Assembly (NCBI RefSeq): GCF_002149965.1
Contig: NZ_MSQB01000003.1
Coordinates: 1-64,000, forward strand
Source: Novosphingobium panipatense
GTDB lineage: Bacteria; Pseudomonadota; Alphaproteobacteria; Sphingomonadales; Sphingomonadaceae
Direction of reading: 5' to 3'
DNA: 64,000 nucleotides
The first letter of the stretch is position 1; the number at the start of each line of letters is the position of its first letter. Shown here piece after piece: positions 60,015 to 64,000 of this stretch. The translations under genes were made by a program, and so were the position numbers. The notes beneath the pieces were generated by a model. It made no database searches and had not been told where the DNA came from. It saw only the letters and a program-made list of their open reading frames with translations.

Positions 60015-61616
60015 TCAGGTGGCCGAAAGGGCCTCCGCGATCAATTTGCGCGTTTCGGGCACGCCGTAAAGGGCGATGAAGCTGCCCATGCGCGGCCCTT
60101 GCGGCGACCCCAGCAGCGTTTCGTAAAGCGCCTTGAACCAATCGCGCAGGCTTTCGAAGCCGTAGGCCTCGTTCTTGCCGATCTCGTACACGGCGTTCTG
60201 GAGGTTTTCGGCGGTCGCTTCGCCGCCCAGCTTTTCCAGCTCGGCATCCAGCACCTTGAGCGCCTCGGCCTCGTTCGCGGTCGGCGCACGGCGCTTGAGG
60301 GTCGGCGCGATGAAGTCGCGGTTGGTAGCCAGCGCGGCGCGGACCATCTCGCCCAGTTCGGGGTGCGCTTCGGGACGGGCATCCTCGATATAGTTGCCGA
60401 GGTAGGACCAGACCTGTTCCGCCGTCGCATCCGCGCCCAGCACGCCGACGAGGTTGAGCAGCAGCGAGAACGTGACCGGCACGGTATCACCCGCGCCCTC
60501 TCCCGTTCCGCTGGCGCGCAGCAGGTGCCAGACCGGATTGCCGAGCTGCTTGTCGATCGCCTGATCGGCCAGATTGCCGCGGAACTGCCAGTATTCGTCG
60601 ACCGCCTTGGGGATCACGCCGACGTGAAGCTGCTTGGCGCTCTTCGGCTCGCGGAACAGGTAGAAACCGAGCGATTCCTCTGTGCCGTAAGTCAGCCACT
60701 GTTCGATGGTCAGGCCATTGCCCTTGGACTTGGAGATCTTCTCGCCGTTCTCGTCAAGGAACAGCTCGTAGATCAGCCCTTCCGGCTTCCGGCCGCCCAG
60801 CACCTGCACGATCTTGCCCGACTGGGTGACCGAGTCGGTAAGGTCCTTGCCGCACATCTCGTAATCGACGCCCAGCGCATACCAGCGCATCGCCCAGTCG
60901 ACCTTCCACTGCAGCTTGGCCTTGCCGCCGAATACAGACTGTTCGACGACCGAGCCGTCCTCGTCGGTGAAGCGGACCATGCCGGTGGCCGGATCGATCA
61001 CTTCGACCGGAACCTGCAGCACCACGCCGCTGCTGGGCGAGACCGGCAGGATCGGCGAATAAGTCTTGCGGCGCTCCTCGCGCAGCGTCGGCAGCATGAT
61101 GTCGAGAATGCCCTGGTTGCATTCCAGCACGCGCGTCAACGCGGCATCGAATGCGCCCGAATTGTAACGATCGCTGGCCGAGACGAATTCGTAGTCGAAG
61201 CCGAAACGGTCGAGGAAGTCGCGCAGCATCGCATTGTTGTGATGCGCGAAGCTTTCATGCGTGCCGAACGGATCGGGAATGCGGCTGAGCGGCTTGCCAA
61301 GGTTGGCGGCCAGCACTTCGGCACCCGGAATATTGTCCGGCACCTTGCGCAGGCCGTCCATGTCATCGGAGAAGGCCACGAGACGCGTCGGCGCGCCGCC
61401 GGTCAGCGCTTCGTAAGCGCGGCGCACCAGCGTGGTGCGCAGCACTTCCTGGAAGGTGCCGATATGCGGCAGGCCCGAGGGACCGTAGCCCGTCTCGAAC
61501 AGCACCGGCGCTCCACCAGGTTTACCGTTCGGGAAACGCTTGAGCAGCTTCTGGGCCTCCTGGAAGGGCCAGGCCTTGGACACGCGTGCGGCTTCGATCA
61601 GGGCTTGTTCAGTCAT
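60015..61616 (-). CDS. lysS: lysyl-tRNA synthetase, class I
   Basis: Charges tRNA-Lys. 533 aa. This is the archaeal-type class I enzyme (LysK), not the class II LysS of most bacteria: the HIGH-like motif is HIGT (51-54, PSGLPHIGTFQEV), and KMSKS-like KISKSKGN is near residue 297. The class I form is known in several alphaproteobacteria and spirochaetes. The C-terminal helical bundle begins ~410. Start MTEQALIEAA; the ATG 25 codons upstream is not family-like. The symbol lysS/lysK is used variably. Confidence 0.96.
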   Translation of the reverse strand: MTEQALIEAARVSKAWPFQEAQKLLKRFPNGKPGGAPVLFETGYGPSGLPHIGTFQEVLRTTLVRRAYEALTGGAPTRLVAFSDDMDGLRKVPDNIPGAEVLAANLGKPLSRIPDPFGTHESFAHHNNAMLRDFLDRFGFDYEFVSASDRYNSGAFDAALTRVLECNQGILDIMLPTLREERRKTYSPILPVSPSSGVVLQVPVEVIDPATGMVRFTDEDGSVVEQSVFGGKAKLQWKVDWAMRWYALGVDYEMCGKDLTDSVTQSGKIVQVLGGRKPEGLIYELFLDENGEKISKSKGNGLTIEQWLTYGTEESLGFYLFREPKSAKQLHVGVIPKAVDEYWQFRGNLADQAIDKQLGNPVWHLLRASGTGEGAGDTVPVTFSLLLNLVGVLGADATAEQVWSYLGNYIEDARPEAHPELGEMVRAALATNRDFIAPTLKRRAPTANEAEALKVLDAELEKLGGEATAENLQNAVYEIGKNEAYGFESLRDWFKALYETLLGSPQGPRMGSFIALYGVPETRKLIAEALSAT

Positions 61617-61726
61617 CCTGCGCTCTTTGGCGAAAAGCGCGCATTTCGCAAGGGCGAAGCAATAGGATCCCCCCGAAACGCCGCCTTCCACTTCATCATC
61701 CCGCCTTCACGCCGGGATAGGAGGGG

Positions 61727-62020
61727 TCAACCCTCCTGCCACTGCCAATCGTAGGCCAGAGGCGCCTCGCGGAAAGCGAAGCGATCGATATGGCGGGCGA
61801 CCACATCGGTCAGGCCCTCCACGGCACCGCGATCCTCTCCGGCAATGGTGATGAAGATGCCCTCCCCGTCCGCCGCCATGGTGGCGACGGCGGCCGGAAA
61901 CGTCACCGTACCGGTATCGCCGTCCACTTCGGTCTGGAGCTTGTGGCTCCAGTGCTTGCACAGCTGACGGACGTACTTGCCGCCATTCGGTGTGGCGACG
62001 CGTGCGGCAATCCTGTTCAT
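61727..62020 (-). CDS. DUF2218 domain protein
   Basis: 97 aa, MNRIAARVATPNGGKYVRQLCKHWSHKL... A short beta-alpha domain with FPAAVATMAADGEGIFITIAG and ends AYDWQWQEG. The family has unknown function and sometimes carries proteins linked to iron uptake loci. It overlaps the PadR gene by four bases (ATGA), so it is translated with it. The lysS start lies 110 bases further on; no terminator seen between. Confidence 0.87.
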   Translation of the reverse strand: MNRIAARVATPNGGKYVRQLCKHWSHKLQTEVDGDTGTVTFPAAVATMAADGEGIFITIAGEDRGAVEGLTDVVARHIDRFAFREAPLAYDWQWQEG

Positions 62021-62778
62021 CCCTCGATCCTTTCGATCTTGCGGGTGGCCTCGTCGATCGCATCGGCGATCTGGAGAATGATCTCGCGATCGGCGCCGTC
62101 CTTCGAGAGACGGTCGAACATCGCGATCTTCAGCGCATGCATCGCCCGCCGTACCGGTGCAGGGTCCACCTTCTCGCGCGCTTCGGCAAGCGCTGCCAGG
62201 CGGGCCTTGAGCGAGATTGCCTTCTCGGCATCGGCCTGGGCTTGCGCGCGGCCCTGTTCGGTTGCCTGATAGGACTTGCGCGATGCTTCCTCGCTGGCCG
62301 GCGCGATCAGACCCGCTTCTTCCATATAGGTCAGGGCCGGATAGACGACACCCGGACTGGGGGCATAGTCGCCGCCCGAAAGCGTCTCGATCTCGCGGAT
62401 GAGATCATAGCCATGGCGCGGGGCCTCGACGATCAGCGCGAGCAGCAGGACCTGAAGCTCCGCCTGATCGAACAGCCGCTTGCGCCGGCCGCCGCCGGGA
62501 CGCCCGCCTCCGAAGCCCCCGAAACCGCCACCGAAGCCTTCACCCCGGCCGCCGCGACCACGGCCCCGGCCGCCCGGAAAGCCCTCGCCGAAACCATCGA
62601 AGCCTTCGCCGTCGCGGCCGAACGGGCCACGGCCCATTCCGAAGCCGCCCCGTCCGCGCATCGCATGTGCGGCATGGCGACGACCACAGCGGACCTCGTG
62701 GTGATCCATTTCGCGCCCGCCCATCTCGGGACGGCGCCCATGTTTTCCATTTCTCATTACATGTCTCTCTGTTTTCAT
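62017..62778 (-). CDS. PadR family regulator with a Gly/Arg-rich N-terminus
   Basis: 253 aa. The N-terminal ~100 residues are unusual: a His/Cys/Arg part (MDHHEVRCGRRHAAH) and an RGG/GFGG low-complexity tract (~42-100). The winged-helix PadR domain (~103-185) follows, with ELQVLLLALIVEAPRHGYDLIREIE and SPGVVYPALTYMEEAGLI, and a helical C-terminal dimerisation part. The start follows GAGG five bases upstream. First gene of the padR-DUF2218 pair; inverted repeats near its start suggest autoregulation. Confidence 0.9.
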   Translation of the reverse strand: MKTERHVMRNGKHGRRPEMGGREMDHHEVRCGRRHAAHAMRGRGGFGMGRGPFGRDGEGFDGFGEGFPGGRGRGRGGRGEGFGGGFGGFGGGRPGGGRRKRLFDQAELQVLLLALIVEAPRHGYDLIREIETLSGGDYAPSPGVVYPALTYMEEAGLIAPASEEASRKSYQATEQGRAQAQADAEKAISLKARLAALAEAREKVDPAPVRRAMHALKIAMFDRLSKDGADREIILQIADAIDEATRKIERIEG

Positions 62779-62786
62779 GATGACCT

Positions 62787-62834
62787 CAAGATATATCTAA
62801 AACGCATTTTCGCAAGATCCTAAAATGTATCTTG
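62787..62834. promoter_or_regulatory. candidate PadR operator sites
   Basis: CAAGATATATCT (62787-62798) contains the palindrome AGATATATCT. CAAGAT (62813-62818) and ATCTTG (62829-62834) form a perfect 6-bp inverted repeat with a 10-base spacer. All sit in the 145-base AT-rich gap between divergent padR and the helicase gene. Confidence 0.45.
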
Positions 62835-62923
62835 ATGTATTTTTTGTGGGGCGGGGCGGTTTTCGACGGTCTCGCTCGCTCCATGGTTTCCCTTTTGTCC
62901 CCGCCTTGCCTAAGACGTGCGCC

Positions 62924-64000
62924 ATGGCCGCCCTGCCCCTTCCCGCCCTTCACGCCAGCCATGGCGGCGCCTGGATGCGCGACGGAACGGGAACGACCCG
63001 CCCGGTTTCCAAAGGCGAAGCGGTCATGTCCGCAGCCGACACGCCGCTGCTGATCATCAACGCGCCGCTGGTCGCAACGCGGCTCGGCTATCCCGATCTT
63101 TCCGGCCTGGACCTGCTGGAACTCTACGCTTTCATCCATCCCGCCCGCTTCGTGGTGCCCACGCCCAAGGGCCTTGCCCATGCGCTGGACCTGGAAGAGC
63201 CGAAGGACGACGCGGACGTGCCCCGCCTGCTACAGGAGGCTGCCGGGGCCTTGCTCGACATTTGCGAAAGCCCTGCCTGGCAGGAACGCGAAGGCGCGTG
63301 GACGGCGCTGCAATCGCTTACCCGCATGCGCTGGCCCTGGGTCACGCTGCTCGCACCCCGCATCGCCCGCCCCGAACGCGCCGAGCGCTGGCTTTTCACG
63401 CGTCTGCCCGAATGGGAGGAAAGCGCCGAATTGCCGCAGCCCCGGCAGGTCACGCTGGAACGGGACGAAGTGCTGCAACGCCTTGCCCGCCTCACCGGCA
63501 GCGATGCCGAACAGCGCCCCACCCAGCAGGCCTATGCCGCCGAGGCCGCCGCCGCCTTCGCGCCGCGCCAGTCTTCGGGGCGTCCGCATGTCCTGCTTGC
63601 ACAGGCCGGGACGGGAATCGGCAAGACCCTGGGCTATCTCGCCCCCGCCTCGCTGTGGAGCGAGCAGTCGGGCGGCACGACCTGGGTTTCGACGTATACG
63701 AAAGCGCTGCAACGCCAGCTTCGCAAGGAAAGCCGCCGCGCCTGGCCGGAACGACGCGCGGACGGCACCCGGCCCGTGGTCGTGCGCAAGGGGCGCGAGA
63801 ACTATCTCTGCCTCCTCAATCTGGAGGACGCGCTGCAAGGCGGGTTCGCCGGAAGGGCCGCGATTCTCGCGCAGCTCGTCGCGCGCTGGGCCGCCTATAC
63901 GCAGGACGGCGACATGATCGGCGGCGATCTGCCGGGCTGGCTCGGCACCCTGTTCCGCCAGCGCGGCATCACCGCCCTTACCGACCGGCGCGGCGAGTGC
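62924..64000 (+). CDS. DinG-family ATP-dependent DNA helicase (5' part, runs off window)
   Basis: An open frame from the ATG at 62924 to the window edge, 359 codons with no stop. The N-terminal ~220 residues include LLIINAPLVATRLGYPDLSG and LDLLELYAFIHPARFVVPTP, which look like a degenerate exonuclease-type or accessory domain. The helicase Walker A is AQAGTGIGKTLGYLAPAS (~225). A Cys in RKGRENYLCLL (~296) and the terminal RGEC match an iron-sulfur cluster region as in DinG/XPD. Divergent from padR. The rest lies beyond the window. Confidence 0.87.
   Translation, partial: MAALPLPALHASHGGAWMRDGTGTTRPVSKGEAVMSAADTPLLIINAPLVATRLGYPDLSGLDLLELYAFIHPARFVVPTPKGLAHALDLEEPKDDADVPRLLQEAAGALLDICESPAWQEREGAWTALQSLTRMRWPWVTLLAPRIARPERAERWLFTRLPEWEESAELPQPRQVTLERDEVLQRLARLTGSDAEQRPTQQAYAAEAAAAFAPRQSSGRPHVLLAQAGTGIGKTLGYLAPASLWSEQSGGTTWVSTYTKALQRQLRKESRRAWPERRADGTRPVVVRKGRENYLCLLNLEDALQGGFAGRAAILAQLVARWAAYTQDGDMIGGDLPGWLGTLFRQRGITALTDRRGEC

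Overview
The window is a GC-rich, densely coded bacterial chromosome segment, most likely from an alphaproteobacterium of the order Sphingomonadales (Novosphingobium/Sphingobium/Sphingomonas-like). This is an inference. It rests on the class I lysyl-tRNA synthetase, the yqeY-dnaG-rpoD operon, the alphaproteobacterial form of RF2, a GGAAC-N16-CGTT (sigma EcfG-type) stress promoter, and families common in this order (DUF4170, DUF1345, DUF2218, RcnB, YceI). No rRNA, tRNA, insertion sequence, prophage or CRISPR array was seen, and no gap between genes exceeds 300 bases. The segment looks like stable core chromosome with a few accessory modules.

Layout. 1-4600: a winged-helix regulator, enolase, and a divergent four-gene membrane-protein operon resembling E. 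coli yqjD-yqjE behind a candidate general-stress promoter, followed by a near-consensus Fur-box-like palindrome and a DUF4170 gene. 4600-10300: greA, carB, an unknown ORF and carA on the minus strand. 10400-15000: yqeY, dnaG, rpoD. 15000-21700: a Kazal-type lipoprotein, a membrane M28 peptidase, then rpiB, glyA, nrdR, trmJ and rpsD. 21700-29400 (minus): tgt, a DUF481 protein, an ABC-2 exporter, queA, a periplasmic cyclophilin, coaD, ispA, xseB. 29490-34300: purL, DUF1345, serB and miaA (overlapping head to head). 34500-42200: ilvB-ilvN-ilvC, envelope proteins (YceI, PliG-like and I78-like inhibitors, a TMEM175-like channel) and leuA, preceded by a Leu-rich leader peptide. 42400-46800: a GGDEF protein, a flavin oxidoreductase, a lipoprotein methyltransferase, prfB. 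47000-53700: the main accessory module. It has a peroxiredoxin, a stand-alone lipoyl-domain protein, a LuxC-like acyl-CoA reductase and a LuxE-like acyl-protein synthetase on the minus strand, with a divergent TetR regulator, an SDR and a CitE/HpcH-type lyase on the plus strand. 53750-64000: an exported M28 peptidase, ettA, an RcnB-like protein, a 2OG-Fe(II) oxygenase, DUF1003, class I lysyl-tRNA synthetase, DUF2218, a PadR regulator and the 5' part of a DinG-type helicase that runs off the window.

How the genes work together. Branched-chain amino acid synthesis (ilvBNC, leuA), pyrimidine/arginine entry (carAB), purine synthesis (purL), one-carbon/serine metabolism (glyA, serB) and the queuosine and other tRNA modification genes (tgt, queA, miaA, trmJ) are housekeeping. 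The most unusual unit is the LuxC/LuxE/lipoyl-domain module. It has the parts to activate a carboxylic acid and reduce it to an aldehyde, but no luciferase genes (luxAB), no luxD, and a free lipoyl domain that could act as the acyl carrier. A perfect inverted repeat in its divergent promoter is a good candidate TetR operator. Sequence-level regulatory finds worth testing are the leuA leader peptide, the sigma EcfG-type promoter opposite eno, the Fur-like palindrome, and structured leaders before rpsD and ilvB.
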